A stretch of DNA of 64,000 nt from Epiperipatus broadwayi (GCA_028023455.1 JAQFVV010006197.1:18843254-18907253); one strand, 5' to 3'; counted from the stretch's first letter, positions 11,421-23,291 are shown. The notes: generated by a model not told the origin, from the sequence alone. A program made the numbers and translations.

Positions 11421-11542
11421 TAGTATTAAATAAGTGCTGCTGCTAATAATGATAGAGGCCAACATTTTTCCTTAATACTACCACAATATGATAGATAGTT
11501 CTTGGCCTCTATTATAATTAGCACCAGCACATATTTAATGCT
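11421..11542. mobile_element. Small hairpin element
   Basis: Imperfect inverted arms lie at 11421-11462 and 11502-11542. Both hold ATAGAGGCCAA or its complement, and CTGCTGCTAAT facing ATTAGCACCAG, around a loop of about 40 bases. It looks like a MITE. No target duplication was identified. Confidence 0.5.
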
Positions 11543-11862
11543 ATTTTTTCATGGTTAAAATCATTTTTAAATTGACAAACATCTTGAAACAAAATACAAA
11601 ATATATCTAAATAATTAAAATTTATATTTTGTTTCAAAAGTTTCTGTCAAAATATATGTTGCTATATAAAAATTGAAACAACATTATACCTTTTTTTGAC
11701 ATAAGCTTTAGTTTAAGACAAAATATTTATCACTATTTAAATTCCAACAATAATAACTTAATAAATCAAAAAGCCCAAAGATCCATGGAACTGTGCAAGT
11801 AAATTAGTTTCAGTTCAAAACCATAGGGTTATTTTAGGCAATAACTTGAATAAAATAAAAAA

Positions 11863-12384
11863 TTGTTACATTTTTATTTACCATTGTTAAACTCACTCCA
11901 CTCACAACTTTGACACCACCCATCTCAGATAAATCCAATAATGATTATTATTAATCATTTTTAAACTAGACATTATCTCTAGCACAGATATAAAGTTTAA
12001 ACCTCAGTTAAAGATTAATATATCTGATTTTTTAAATTTTATACATACACACACATGGAGTTATTCACCTTTCTCTTTCCCATGTATAATATCTTTATAG
12101 ATATATTAAATAACCTCCATACTTCCCCATTTTCTTAAAATTCATATAAATAAAGATACAATAAAAGACAAATGATCCCCAAAATGCATTTTGTGCTGAA
12201 CCATCACTCATCAGTTGGCCCAGGTCACTATCTCACATATATATCTCTATTATATGAAGATTATTTATCTATAGTAAATTGTTACATTTTTATTTACCAT
12301 TGTCAAACTCACTCCATTCACAACTTAGACGCCACTCACCTCAGATAAATACAATAATGATTATTACTAATCATTTTCTAAACT
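11863..12384 (-). repeat. Hammerhead-bearing repeat family 2, partial tandem array
   Basis: A segment of about 105 bp at 11863-11966 (ATTGTTACATTTTTATTTACC through AATAATGATTATTA) recurs at 12278-12384. This defines a monomer of about 415 bp, repeated once in part. Inside the monomer, on the minus strand, lies a hammerhead-like fold at 12174-12225. Head-to-tail monomers with one hammerhead each are the known arrangement of retrozymes, but the link is an inference. No protein is encoded. Confidence 0.55.
12174..12225 (-). ncRNA. Hammerhead-like motif, family 2
   Basis: The minus strand reads GGGCCAA, CTGATGA (12214-12208), a six-pair stem II with one A-G mismatch (GTGATG, loop GTT, CAGCAC), AAA where GAA is expected, the palindrome ATGCAT, T, then TTGGGG. 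Stem I pairs CCAA with TTGG. G12 is changed to A here, but the copy at 38.05 kb keeps GAAA and has C after a similar ATGCAT. This copy is probably inactive. Confidence 0.45.
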
Positions 12385-13740
12385 CAAAAAGTAAAATGAA
12401 GTCTGACAGATGCACAAATGCATTAGCTCAAGCTTTGAAATCTAATCATCACTGATAAAGGCAACAGTTGGGTACTGATCTTGGGGATGTTATAACACTA
12501 TATCATCTGGTATACAATACTTACACCTTACACAATAGATTACTCTAAAATTGTTCCTGTTATTTGAATTCCATTCGATTATTAACCATCACATACCTAA
12601 AAGATGAATGTGTGAATAATGATATATCTTGGAAAAACAAACTATATAATAATATTGGATATTATAGATGACATTATGATGATGATAATGATGACAAAAA
12701 TCCAGAAAATTTAGTAGGATAAAAACACCAAAGAAATATAAAGCTTGTAAAATCAAACAAACTAAATGATTAACCATAACAATACATGTGTATTTAAATC
12801 AATAATCTTTTCAAAGAAGTTAGAAACAATATCTTAGTAGAAAAATAACAGTTTATCAGCCTTAATCTCACTCAAATGATCTCCATGTTGAGATTTATGT
12901 AGACTTATAGATTACCTGTTCCCCAATGGTTTTCAGCACTGTGATAAATTAAGATTACAAAGACAAACCTGTCTAAATAATGAAATGTCTATTGAATTTA
13001 AAAGTCTAAAATTGAGATTCTCCAACAGATTATGCAAGAGAGTGAAAAGAAATGGCAGGCTACCCCTGATAATGGTGTATTTTCACTCATTCTTAGTACT
13101 ATGTTGTCTAGTTATTCTATTTTTAAAGCGATGAAGTTTTTCAGAAAGACAAATTTGTTGCAAAAGTGACTAAAGTTAAATGTCAAATAAACTGAAGAAT
13201 CAGTATTTAATATTTGTGAAATCAATTGTTTTTTATAAATATGTAAAAGTCATTACAAAAATCATCTTTAAGTGTTTTTTTTCTTTCTCTCACTTTTTTA
13301 AATCTCACTGGGGTTAGGATTGTCATAACTCATTTACAAGTGACTGTCATTAATGATAATAAAATGTTAATATCTGTATAACAGTTAAAAATTACTACTG
13401 ACTATATTAAAGTAACTCTAGACAACAGTTTTCTGATTTATAAAATATTTTATGATATATGATACTTCTATAAGCCTTGCAATTCAAATCTTAATGATGT
13501 AAAGGATTTATTCTTTTATGTTAAATCCATAAATTTGAGTTTCAAAAATAAAGTATAAAGATATGGCAAGAAATGGCAAACTATAGCAATGACAATTAGC
13601 AAGTGTTTTATCACCTCATCATAATACTCTGTTGCCTAGCAACTCAATGTGTCTTTGGGTTATAAATAAGAACATTATAAACATTTAATTAGACAATACA
13701 TAAAAGAAAACATTGGCAGTAATTCTACAATTCATCATCA
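12385..13740. other. Mostly unique AT-rich stretch
   Basis: Around 12452-12492 there is a weak relative of the family 1 hammerhead segment (CACTGATAAAGGCAACAG, then ACTGAT, C, TTGGGG). The rest shows no gene or repeat I can support. Confidence 0.4.
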
Positions 13741-16120
13741 CTATTTTCAATTATTATTGATCCATTGCAGAAGGAAAGTTGTCAAGTTCAATCCAGTTTC
13801 TCCAATCTCTAGCCCCTCTTCTTCATTATATATTAGCAAACTTTTTTATTTTATCCATTCATCTGTCATGCAATCTGTTTTTAAGTCTTTTACAATCTCT
13901 TGAAATTCAATTCAAGATTTTAATTGACCATGTATTATCATCTCTTCTAGCAATATGTCCAACCCAATTTCAATCTCTTAATTCTTTCCATGTTGTCAGT
14001 GTACCAGTTTGATTTTTCTCATCTGTATTTAGTTTTTAACCCTATTCCTAAAATACATTTGTCCATACTTCATTGAAATTTCTGAATTGCTTTTTTGCTA
14101 ATTATCCAAGTTTTAGATCTATAACAGAGAAGTAGTAAATTAAATTTATTAAAAATCTCCCCAAACACATAAGCATACTTTCTTTTAATATAAAGTTAAT
14201 TCTACCAAAAGCACTTCATTCAAATTTAATTCTATTTTTAATTTCATCCATTATGCTTCAATATGTTGGTCAAGGTATTCATGATTATCAATCTTTTTTT
14301 TTTCTAAGTATTTATTGAACATTACTTTAGTCTTTTTAACATTTATATTTAGTCTTTTTTATTTTATTTCTGATAACTCTTTCAATCTTTCCTGAAAGTC
14401 TGAAATATTATTTGCAAAAACAACTACTGTATATTATTTACAAAATCTAAATGATTTAAATATGCATCTATATATTGCTTGAATTATTTAATTTGTGGGT
14501 GCTCCACCCTTTTTCTTAAAGTTATAGATAACAACCAAACAGTGGTCCAGATCATTAATCAATCAAGTTAAATAAAAGCATTTTTTAAAAATATTTTTAT
14601 ATATATATAATATATTTTAGTTTTTAGTGCTTGAATATTTTACAATGATGTTTTGTTAAGAATTCTATGCCTATATTACTCCAATTTTTCAAAATCATTG
14701 ACCAGAAACAGGAAAGCTTTTCATATTTAAATTTTTTACAAAATGAGAATCTAAAAAATGTCATCATATTTCCAGTAGTTGAATTATTTTTTTTACCATT
14801 CTTGTACCCATAAGTATACAAACAATTTTTATATTTGTAATATGACTAAAAGTTCTATGTAAGGTAAATTAACAACTGCACCATCTATTGAGGATCATTC
14901 AATTTGAATACAGTTTGATATGTGATATGCCAATACTATTAGACTATCATTAATAGCACACATGTATAAAATTTGAAGAAAATATATTAATAGAAATAGG
15001 TTAAAAATTAGTTACAATATTTGTTCAAACAAACAAAAGAAAAAACTTAAATAAAAGCACTTAATAATCTCTATTTATTTTATTCCCTTGGTTTGCTACT
15101 TTAATCTATAAAATATTGCTTATAAAACTGGTGTAAAAAGTTTTGGAGATATGAAATCAGCTTATCATATATCCTTTTCAATGTTCATCTTCTTAATATC
15201 TCTATACTATCTAGTCATTGTGATTGCATTTTGATAAATGCTTTTTTATAATCTACAAATCCAATGTGTAATGGTATCTCAAATTTATCAGTTCTTTCTA
15301 TAACTTCTCTTAATACTTGGATGTGATCTACTGCACCAAAACTCCTTTTAAATCCTGCTTGTTCTTTTGGTAGGTTAAAATCCAAAGTTAGGTATAGAAA
15401 ATTTGTAATTATATTGATAAAGATTTTGTATAGAATTGATAGAAGACAGATGAATGTGTAATTTCTGGTGATTTTTTATTACTTTTCTTAAATATCAGTA
15501 TAATTATTGCATTCTTCCAATAATCTTGAACATTTTTATCATTTAGATATTTGGTATATAACTTTGCCAACAATTTATCTATTTCTTCACCTACTTTTTA
15601 AAAAATATCAATTATAACTTTATCCTTTCCTGGAGATTTTTCCTCTTTTCATAGATTTAATTGCTGTTTCATTGCTTCATTTATGATGTTGGGAAATTCA
15701 GAATTTGAATAATTTTAAGAATGTTTTATTTGCTTATTCTTTATTACCATATAATTTCTTTATAGAATTCTTTGACACATTTCATGATATCACTTCTTTT
15801 TTAGTAAGAGTTCCATCTTTTACAGACATAATTTTTCTTCCAATGCCAAAATGTTGTTTTACACTTTTAATATTTTTATTCTGTTATTAGCTTTTCTTGT
15901 CAATTCAGTTATATTTTTTTTATATCATTTTAAATTCTCTTTTGTATTATTTTACAAAACTTTAGATATTTAATTCTTTTTAATGCATCATTTAAAAAAA
16001 ATCATATTTCTTCCTTTCTTTATATATTGTCTTGTCTCAGTAAAAAAACTTATTGGTGAATTACTGATTTTTTGTATCAGTTATATTTCTTGCAGTTTTC
16101 AATAGTGTATCAGTTATATT

Positions 16121-16315
16121 AAAACAGCAAAAGTCTCCATACAGTAGTGCCACTCAGTGCCAGCCAGAGTAATCAATGGATGCCAGAAGGCTTGTGCATA
16201 AAATCCCCACTCATCCAATATTCCCAGACTAGTTTCTGCCTTGTGACCTTCATCAGTGAGGAGCCTTAAATCTGAGAGTTATGTGGAAGCATAAGAAATG
16301 GTGATCATGTGATGT
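16121..16315 (-). mobile_element. Family 1 hammerhead retroposon inside the LINE
   Basis: The minus strand runs from the ACATCACATGATCACC head to a GCTGTTTT end. The 13-bp direct repeats TATCAGTTATATT at 16108-16120 and 16316-16328 prove insertion. At 195 bp this copy is compact and not palindromic, so it may be closest to the basic unit. It keeps head, hammerhead core and tail. There is no obvious internal pol III promoter. Confidence 0.75.
16217..16266 (-). ncRNA. Hammerhead-like motif, family 1 (best core)
   Basis: The minus strand reads GCTCCTCA, CTGATGA (16256-16250), AGGTC, ACAA, GGC, A, GAA, the perfect palindrome ACTAGT, C, TGGGAAT. Core residues C3, U4, G5, A6, G8, A9, G12, A13 and A14 are all present and H17 is C. 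Stem I pairs TCA with TGG through A-U, C-G and U-G, and extends to six pairs in the consensus TGGGGA seen near 38.69 kb. Stem II has lost one base and shows an A-A mismatch at its base. Confidence 0.55.
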
Positions 16316-17682
16316 TATCAGTTATATTCTTATTGATTTCATTCAAACCTAAATCAGTTTGTAAATCTGTTAATATTTAAATATATTTGAAAGTTCTAAT
16401 TTAAATTCATTGAAGTGTTTCTAAAAGTTAGGTTACCATATTTAAATAGCTTTCATCTCTCTGGTTTGCATTAATACATATCTTCTATCTTATTAATCAT
16501 TGATCATTTCCTGTATTAAATATAACATGAGCATTACAATCTTGAAACACATATTTTCTGTTAGTTAAATAAAATCCAATGCTACTGCACCTTTACTTAA
16601 ATACTTCTATGTTAATTTTCATTTAGTATTTTTTCTTAAAGAAAGATTTCATAATATATATTTTTTTTCTGCAAACTTCACAAGTCTACATCCTCTTTAA
16701 TTTCTATATCCTCTATAATTTTTATCACCATAACAAATTTACTCCATAACACTTTTTTCTTTCAATCATTTACAAATTTTAGTATTAATGGCTTCCTTGA
16801 CAATTGTAAAATGTTTGGTGTGATCAAAAGTCTTTTGTACATTTGTTGGAGTATAAATGTGAATTATTTGCACTTGGTATCCTCTATTAATTTGAATAAC
16901 TAATCTTATCATTCTCTCTGATATATCACCACTCTTCACAATGTTGTTCTTTCAATTTTTATTTACAGTGAATCTCATTCTATTTCTACTTCCAATATTG
17001 TGTTTTTGTAATAAAATACATATCCACTTTTTAGATCAATTCTTTTCACATGTTCTTTTAAGCCTCACAAAGTCTTGTAATCTTTCATTTATTATTAAAC
17101 CATTTTTCCAATTTATTCAATATTCCTTTATGTGAACATGTTCTGCAGCTATAAATATCTAAATAAAAGATTGACATTAAATGACTATCTGGGCTCACAA
17201 TTGGGAAAATCATAGCACATTCTGCATTTAGCTGTCAAGTCTTGTGGAGATAAGGAATTTAATTTCATTTTGTCTATCATAATTGTAAATATTTATAAAA
17301 AAATCACTCACACACACACATTCATCCTAGTTTTAACAAAATTGATATAAGTTAACATTATCAGGCAATTGAAAAGAAAGACCATAGTATTTACTGATGT
17401 TTAACTCAGAGTTAAAAAGCTAAAAGACTTAGCTCATCCACGTTCATTTTTATGAATAATTATATAGTTATAGCTATTGCAATGACACACATATGGAGAG
17501 GACATTTATGAATTTAATCTGAATGGATCCTTTAACATGTCACAAAAGGTCAAAGGGCATCCTTTTCTGCAGCCAATTTTCAAAATGGCAATATATAAAT
17601 AAATAAAAAATCAATGAAATATAATATAAATCTTTATTATATAATAATAACAACTTGTAAATACATCAATAGAAAATTATAT

Positions 17683-17738
17683 ATATAAAAGCCTTTTTCG
17701 GTAATTCTAAATTTTTTACCCTTCTCAATATGATATCT
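17683..17738 (-). ncRNA. Hammerhead-like motif in PLE copy A 3' region
   Basis: This is identical to the motif of copy B at 23386-23442, on the opposite strand. The core TTGAGAA lies at 17728-17722, with stem II GGTAA/TTACC, then GAA and AAAGGCTTTT. Conservation in both arms may only reflect their recent duplication. Confidence 0.35.
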
Positions 17739-18234
17739 CCTACTAATACTAACACGTATATAGCGACATCTACCGACATTTCCTATAATTCATTATTTTT
17801 ATCATTTTATTTATTTCCCCTTATATTACTTTCCATTCTTTATCCATTACCCAATCATTCATTAAATCAATTGACTTTTTGTAAATGTTCATACATGTAT
17901 TTATATTATATAATTTGTTTCATATATTTTCCTTCTATTCATTTCCTTTATATAATTTAATGGTCTTATGTTTTTAATACAATCTATTTTATGTCCAAAT
18001 TTTAAATAATGAACATATAATGCTGATCTATCATCCCTCATTTCAATAGCACTAATATGTTCTTTTGCCCTTTGTTCTAATTGTTTTGATGTCTGTCCAT
18101 AGTAAACCATTTGGTTGTCATCTGCTCGTTCGTGTCAGCCGCCAGAGGCGCGATTTCTAGCTAAATTTCTAGAAATATGCCGTTTCTGCGGCCGCACCCA
18201 AGCCTTTAAGCATTCTTTCTAAAAGAAATCCTAG

Positions 18235-18345
18235 AAAGATTGTTAACTCGGAGTTAAGTCTACTTTCTACGCTAAAAGGTAGAGCATTAACTCGGAAGTT
18301 AAGTCTCCTTTCTACGATAAAATCTAGAAAGAGTGTTAACTCGGC
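18235..18345. repeat. Short repeated motif inside the transposon
   Basis: Three imperfect repeats contain GTTAACTCGGAGTTAAGTC or variants, each followed by CTTTCTACG and a TCTAGAAAG-like stretch. They lie just inside the left TIR and may be transposase-binding subterminal repeats, which is an inference. Confidence 0.5.
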
Positions 18346-18939
18346 TTAGCGGCTAACGGTGTGGCTTTTTCTGATACTAAAAGCAGAGGAAAATGCCGTA
18401 GTTGTTTGTGTAATAGACTATATCGTAATGCTGCATTATGTATTTGATGTAACAATATCGTACTAGGGTGTTTATTTTGATCGTGACAAAATTATTTAAA
18501 TTTTCATCGGTGCCTTGTTTTTTTTAAGACCAATCGATGTACTGTTCCATTTTATCAATTTTAACAGTATCGTGATTGTTCCTCATAAATTTATATTTCT
18601 CCTAAATTTTCGATTAGGGTGGAATAGCATAAAAATTTAAAAATCACGCTTTGAGTCACGTTTTAGCGAGAAATTTTCCGAGACAAAAAGTACGGCTAAT
18701 TCCCACAACAGAAAACTTTAAAAGATGAGAATTGCCAGACACGGGCCAGCGCTGGAATATTTCTACAGCAGAAAAAAACATTCTGCTGCTGAAAGAAAAG
18801 ATTGGATTGTGCGGCAAATATATGCAGATTTGAGGTCCGAAAACATCTGCCGACGGAAAGGTTCACTTCGTAAAGGCAAGCTTGTTTGAGGGATTCTAAA
18901 TGACCTTCGTCAAATGTCAAAAATAAAAGAAGTAACTTC

Positions 18940-20250
18940 AATTTTTATTTAAACGCACATCCCTTCTTCTCCCGATAATTGTTGGCGTCGGCAATCAAAT
19001 GTAAAATAAAAGAAGTAACTAAAATTTTTATTTAAACATAGCCCCCAAAACCCCTCTTCTCCCAATAATTGTTGTCGTCGGCAATCAAACGGTCAAATAA
19101 AAGGAACGTCAATTATTCTTTAATCGTATAGAAAAAAACAAAAAAAACCCTCCCACTAATTGTCCTGGCCAATCAAATGTAAACAAATCGAAGTAAGACA
19201 GTAAATTATTAGTTAAACATAACCCAAATTACTATTCGAACGTACACCGAAAAAGACTTGCTCTTGTCAATCAAAATTAAAGAAACCTAGTCTATTATTG
19301 TCCCATTGTCAAATTGAATATTATTTGGGAAAACCCAAATAATTTGTAAACGAAAAAAAAAAAAAAGAAAGTCAAATCGGTTTTCAATCAAATGGTAACC
19401 GATAAAAGTAACTTAAATTTTGATTTAAACGTACACACGAACAAAAACAAAACGCAAAACTCTTTCTCCCAATAATTGTTGTCGCCAATCACCAAAAAAC
19501 ACCCACCCCTCTCACTAATTATTGTCAGCAATCAAATGTACATCACTACTAAAAGTAACGTAAACTACTATTCTTTAAACGGTTACACCCCTTCTCCCAA
19601 TAATTGTTGTCTACAGTCGTACACACAAAAAAACACCCCAGTAATTAGTGTCGGGAATCAAATGTAAACCGATCAAAGTAAGACCGCAACTTATTATTTA
19701 AACATAACCCAAATTACTATTTGAATCTACACCAAAAAAACACCCGCTCTTGTCAATAAAAATTAAACAAACAACAACTATTATCGTCCCATTGTCAAAA
19801 ATATTTATTTGTAGAACCAAAACCATAATTTATAAATGAAAGGAAGTCCAATCGGTCGTCCATCAAATGTAAACCGATAAAAGTAAAGGTTTTAAATTTT
19901 ATTTAAACATAAACACACGCGCGCGAAAAAAAAAAAACAACACTTCTCCCAATAATTGTTTTCGGCAATCAAATGTAAACCTATCAAAGTAACGTAAATT
20001 ATTATTTAAAGATCCATCATAAAACCCCGTTCTCTCTTGAATTTTGTCAATCCAATTTTACAAAAACAGTAATTTTTTTTTTTTTTTAAAAAAAAACACA
20101 AATTACTATTTGAACACACACCAAAAAAGACCCTTTGGTAAAAAAAAAAAAAAAAAACTATTATTATCCCATCGTCAAAAATATTATTTGGGAAAAATAA
20201 TTCAGAAACGAAAAAAAGTAAACTTTGTAAACAAACCAAAAAAAAGGTCA
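18940..20250. repeat. Higher-order tandem repeat in the transposon core
   Basis: Two basic units alternate. One contains CTTCTCCCAATAATTGTTG, then GGCAATCAAATGTAAA and AAAGTAAC, seen near 18965, 19050, 19465, 19585 and 19945. The other contains CCCAAATTACTATT, CTCTTGTCAAT and ATTGTCCCATTGTCAAA, seen near 19210, 19700 and 20095. Together they form longer blocks repeated at roughly 400-490 bp intervals. No coding potential is seen. Confidence 0.65.
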
Positions 20251-21469
20251 ATATTAATAGAGAATCGCTATCCTGGGAACTATATATTAATGTGTTTTTC
20301 AGTTAGAAATCGCGCCTCTGGCGGCTGACACGAAGGATCAAATGACAACCAACCATTTTACATATCCCACAAGTAATTTTATATACTGTTCCCTTTATAT
20401 ATTTCATATCATCTTTAATCTTATAATTTCCTATTAATATATCTAAATTTTTACTATTAGACCATCCTATTTTTATATTTTTATCCATATAATTTTTATT
20501 TTTAGTTAATATATCATAAATTTTAGGTGTATATGCAATTTTAATCCATTTTATATTATTTAATATTTTATTCCCTCTAATATTATTTTTATTATCATAT
20601 AATATATTCCTAATATTTCTAGGATTATATCCATAGCTAGAATATAATTTAATAAATTGTTCTTTTTGTACTTCAGCGGTTTTTTTTATCTGTATTATAC
20701 CTATCATTTTTAATTTTAAAATTCTTAATTACTGCTATCTTTTGTGTCCATGCTTGTTGTGAATCCTTATAAATTATTTTTCTTATTTTATCTTCTTTAA
20801 TAAAATGATTTAATACAATCATGTTATTGTTTATCTTTATTTCTATATCTAAATATTTTATTTTATTATCTATTTCTTTTATTGTAAACTTTATATTATA
20901 TTTATTATTATTAAATTCATTATATATATATTTTATAACTCTTTCATTCCCTATTACTAAGATATCATCTACATATCGAAAATACTCTTTTATTTCTTTA
21001 TTTATTATTCTATTCTTGACAATATGTAATTCCATTTCATTTATAAATATTGAAGCCATTAATCCACTTATTGCACATCCCATAACCCATCCCTTATTTA
21101 TATTCCAATATTCATCTTTATATTTAAAATATAAGCTACTATTTATTAAATTTAACCCCTGTTCCATAATGTCAATTATTTCCATATCCTGTATATACAT
21201 TTTTAATTTTTGTATAACTATTTTAATACTTTCATCCCTAGGTATACTTGGATACATTTTCTCTATATCCATTACAAAAATACTTTGATTTCTATTCATT
21301 TTTATTATATTTAACCTATCTATAATTTCATCAGTATTTTTAATACAAAATTCCCCATACCCCATAATATTTGCTATCCATTTATTTATATATCTACAAA
21401 ATTTCTGTAAAATGAAATTTGAAAAATTAAATAATAATCTTAATGGATTATCCTCTTTTTGTGTTTTTA

Positions 21470-21738
21470 AAACGAAGATAACTACGGACATAGAATTAGC
21501 AAATATTTCTACAGTAGATAAAGGAAAAATGAACTATTTATTGAACAAACAATTAGGAAATATTAAATGTTCACAAAGGGAATATAAATATAAAAGAACT
21601 ACTAAGGAAATAAGAAATATATGTAGAAAAGAGAATATAGTGTTATGTAAAGAAGATAAAGGTAGTAGATTTGTAATAATGTATTCTAAAGATTATATAG
21701 ATAAGATAGAAAATGAGATAAAAAGGAAGGATATATAA
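21470..21738 (+). pseudogene. PLE copy B, N-terminal coding fragment
   Basis: About 89 codons of real PLE N-terminal region, with landmarks KGKMNYLLNKQLGN, ENIVLCKEDKGSR and a YSKDYI block. The KEDKGS region corresponds to the conserved K-DKG-(v/i) segment before the fingers of PLE reverse transcriptases. The frame continues upstream of 21470 only through antisense copy A sequence, so the true N-terminus is lost at the junction. At 21739 the frame breaks and resumes shifted. Confidence 0.7.
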
Positions 21739-21796
21739 AATTATTTAAAGATCCTACTAATAATATAAAAAGTAGATATATAGAGATATTACATAA

Positions 21797-23074
21797 ATGG
21801 AAGGGAAAGGAATTATTGATAAAAATAAGTATAGATTTTTGTATCCATCAATGTATGAAAATCCATATATATTTACTAAAGTAAAAACACAAAAAGAGGA
21901 TAATCCATTAAGATTATTATTTAACTTTTCAAATTTCATTTTACAGAAATTTTGTAGATATATAAATAAATGGATAGCAAATATTATGGGGTATGGGGAA
22001 TTTTGTATTAAAAATACTGATGAAATTATAGATAGGTTAAATATAATAAAAATGAATAGAAATCAAAGTATTTTTGTAATGGATATAGAGAAAATGTATC
22101 CAAGTATACCTAGGGATGAAAGTATTAAAATAGTTATACAAAAATTAAAAATGTATATACAGGATATGGAAATAATTGACATTATGGAACAGGGGTTAAA
22201 TTTAATAAATAGTAGCTTATATTTTAAATATAAAGATGAATATTGGAATATAAATAAGGGATGGGTTATGGGATGTGCAATAAGTGGATTAATGGCTTCA
22301 ATATTTATAAATGAAATGGAATTACATATTGTCAAGAATAGAATAATAAATAAAGAAATAAAAGAGTATTTTCGATATGTAGATGATATCTTAGTAATAG
22401 GGAATAAAAGAGTTATAAAAAATATATATAATGAATTTAATAATAATAAAAATAATATAAAGTTTACAATAAAAGAAATAGATAATAAAATAAAATATTT
22501 AGATATAGAAATAAAGATAAACAATAACATGATTGTATTAAATCATTTTATTAAAGAAGATAAAATAAGAAAAATAATTTATAAGGATTCACAACAAGCA
22601 TGGACACAAAAGATGGCAGTAATTAAGAATTTTAAAATTAAAAATGATAGGTATAATACAGATAAAAAAACTGCTGAAGTACAAAAAGAACAATTTATTA
22701 AATTATATTCTAGCTATGGATATAATCCTAGAAATATTAGGAATATATTATATGATAATAAAAATAATATTAGAGGGAATAAAATATTAAATAATATAAA
22801 ATGGATTAAAATTGCATATATACCTAAAATTTATGATATATTAACTAAAAATAAAAATTATATGGATAAAAATATAAAAATAGGATGGTCTAATAGTAAA
22901 AATTTAGATATATTAATAGGAAATTATAAGATTAAAGATGATATGAAATATATAAAGGGAACAGTATATAAAATTACTTGTGGGATATGTAAAATGGTTT
23001 ACTATGGACAGACATCAAAACAATTAGAACAAAGGGCAAAAGAACATAATAGTGCTATTGAAAGGAGGGGATGA
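21797..23074 (+). pseudogene. PLE copy B, reverse transcriptase and GIY-YIG domains
   Basis: A 425-residue frame. RT motif A has its Asp near residue 96 (FVMDIEKMYPSIP), motif B lies near 156-168 (WVMGCAISGLMAS) and motif C is YVDD at about 194-197. After a linker, the GIY-YIG nuclease begins near residue 388 with VYKITCGIC and YYGQTSKQLEQRAKEH. PLEs use the nuclease to nick targets and prime reverse transcription at the nick. One extra G at about 23070 shifts the frame in the nuclease, which continues from 23052 to 23291. With frameshifts at three places this copy is dead, yet its RT frame is open and close to copy A, which suggests recent activity of the family. Codon use is very A/T-rich, like the rest of the window. 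Confidence 0.85.
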
Positions 23075-23291
23075 TAGATCAGCATTATATGTTCATTATT
23101 TAAAATTTGGACATAAAATAGATTGTATTAAAAACATAAGACCATTAAATTATATAAAGGAAATGAATAGAAGGAAAATATATGAAACAAATTATATAAA
23201 ATATAATATAAATACATGTATGAACATTTACAAAAAGTCAATTGATTTAATGAATGATTGGGTAATGGATAAAGAATGGAAAGTAATATAA
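23052..23291 (+). pseudogene. PLE copy B, end of GIY-YIG domain and C-terminus
   Basis: After the +1 shift the frame reads DDRSALYVHYLKFGHKIDC, then IKNIRPLNYIKEMNRRKIYE and a tail ending DKEWKVI. Copy A has MRDDRSALYVHYLK in one frame with the first half of the nuclease, which shows that the break in copy B is a single inserted G. SALYVHYLKFGHKID corresponds to the usual PLE block around sAl--H----H-id. Confidence 0.75.

Larger units (their letters stand above)
13745..17225 (-). pseudogene. Decayed RTE-type LINE, copy 1
   Basis: The minus strand carries broken remains of a non-LTR retrotransposon. Around 17150-16600 the endonuclease region reads SGDISERMIRLVIQINRGY and YTPTN. Around 15510-15200 the reverse transcriptase reads NYTFICLLSILYKIF, PKEQAGFKRSFGAVDHIQVL and HIGFVDYKKAF. 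Toward 13945-13900 a C-terminal AGHIARRDDN block occurs. These are standard blocks of RTE-like LINEs, though the clade call is tentative. There are many stops and frameshifts, so it is inactive. It is split by a family 1 retroposon at 16121-16315, which is therefore younger. Related copies lie near 38.8-41.5 and 45.7-46.9 kb. Confidence 0.7.
18113..20350. mobile_element. Non-autonomous DNA transposon with 47-bp TIRs
   Basis: The ends are inverted repeats of about 47 bp, starting GGTTGTCAT and holding TTCGTGTCAGCC and GCCAGAGGCGCG, with three mismatches. The host PLE sequence is duplicated on both sides as AACCATTT (18105-18112 and 20351-20358), and joining the flanks restores the sequence seen in PLE copy B. 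An 8-bp duplication and GG termini suit Merlin- or MULE-like elements; a 6-bp ACCATT reading with TGG termini is also possible. No transposase is encoded. The interior is tandem-repetitive. The higher GC of the TIRs stands out against the host sequence. Confidence 0.85.
17609..21469 (-). pseudogene. Penelope-like element, copy A (split)
   Basis: Read on the minus strand, this copy covers reverse transcriptase and linker (21469-20351) and, beyond a 2.24 kb insertion, the GIY-YIG endonuclease end and 3' region (18112-17609). RT blocks include FVMDIEKMYPSIP (motif A), GWVMGCAISG (motif B) and FRYVDDILVIG (motif C). The GIY-YIG part starts VYKITCGICKMV and continues MVYYGQTSKQLEQRAKEH after the insertion. 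One extra A in a run near 20688 shifts the frame between RT and linker. It lacks its N-terminus: it meets copy B head to head at 21469. It is inactive by insertion and frameshift but otherwise nearly identical to copy B. Confidence 0.85.

Noticed and set aside
12589-12777. 62-codon minus-strand frame
   Set aside because: Low-complexity, chance-length frame in AT-rich DNA with no conserved motif.
17730-17960. 76-codon plus-strand frame
   Set aside because: Antisense shadow of the PLE C-terminal coding region in copy A.
18696-18941. 81-codon minus-strand frame in the transposon
   Set aside because: No motif, overlaps repetitive sequence, and is much too short for a transposase.
20044-20328. 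94-codon frame across the right part of the 2.24 kb transposon
   Set aside because: It consists of homopolymer and tandem-repeat translation (runs of Lys and Phe) and ends in the TIR. It shows no sign of transposase.
20821-21288. 155-codon plus-strand open frame
   Set aside because: It is exactly antisense to the PLE reverse transcriptase of copy A. The frame is hydrophobic only because it reads the complement of AT-rich codons. The same shadow occurs at 22063-22530 opposite copy B.
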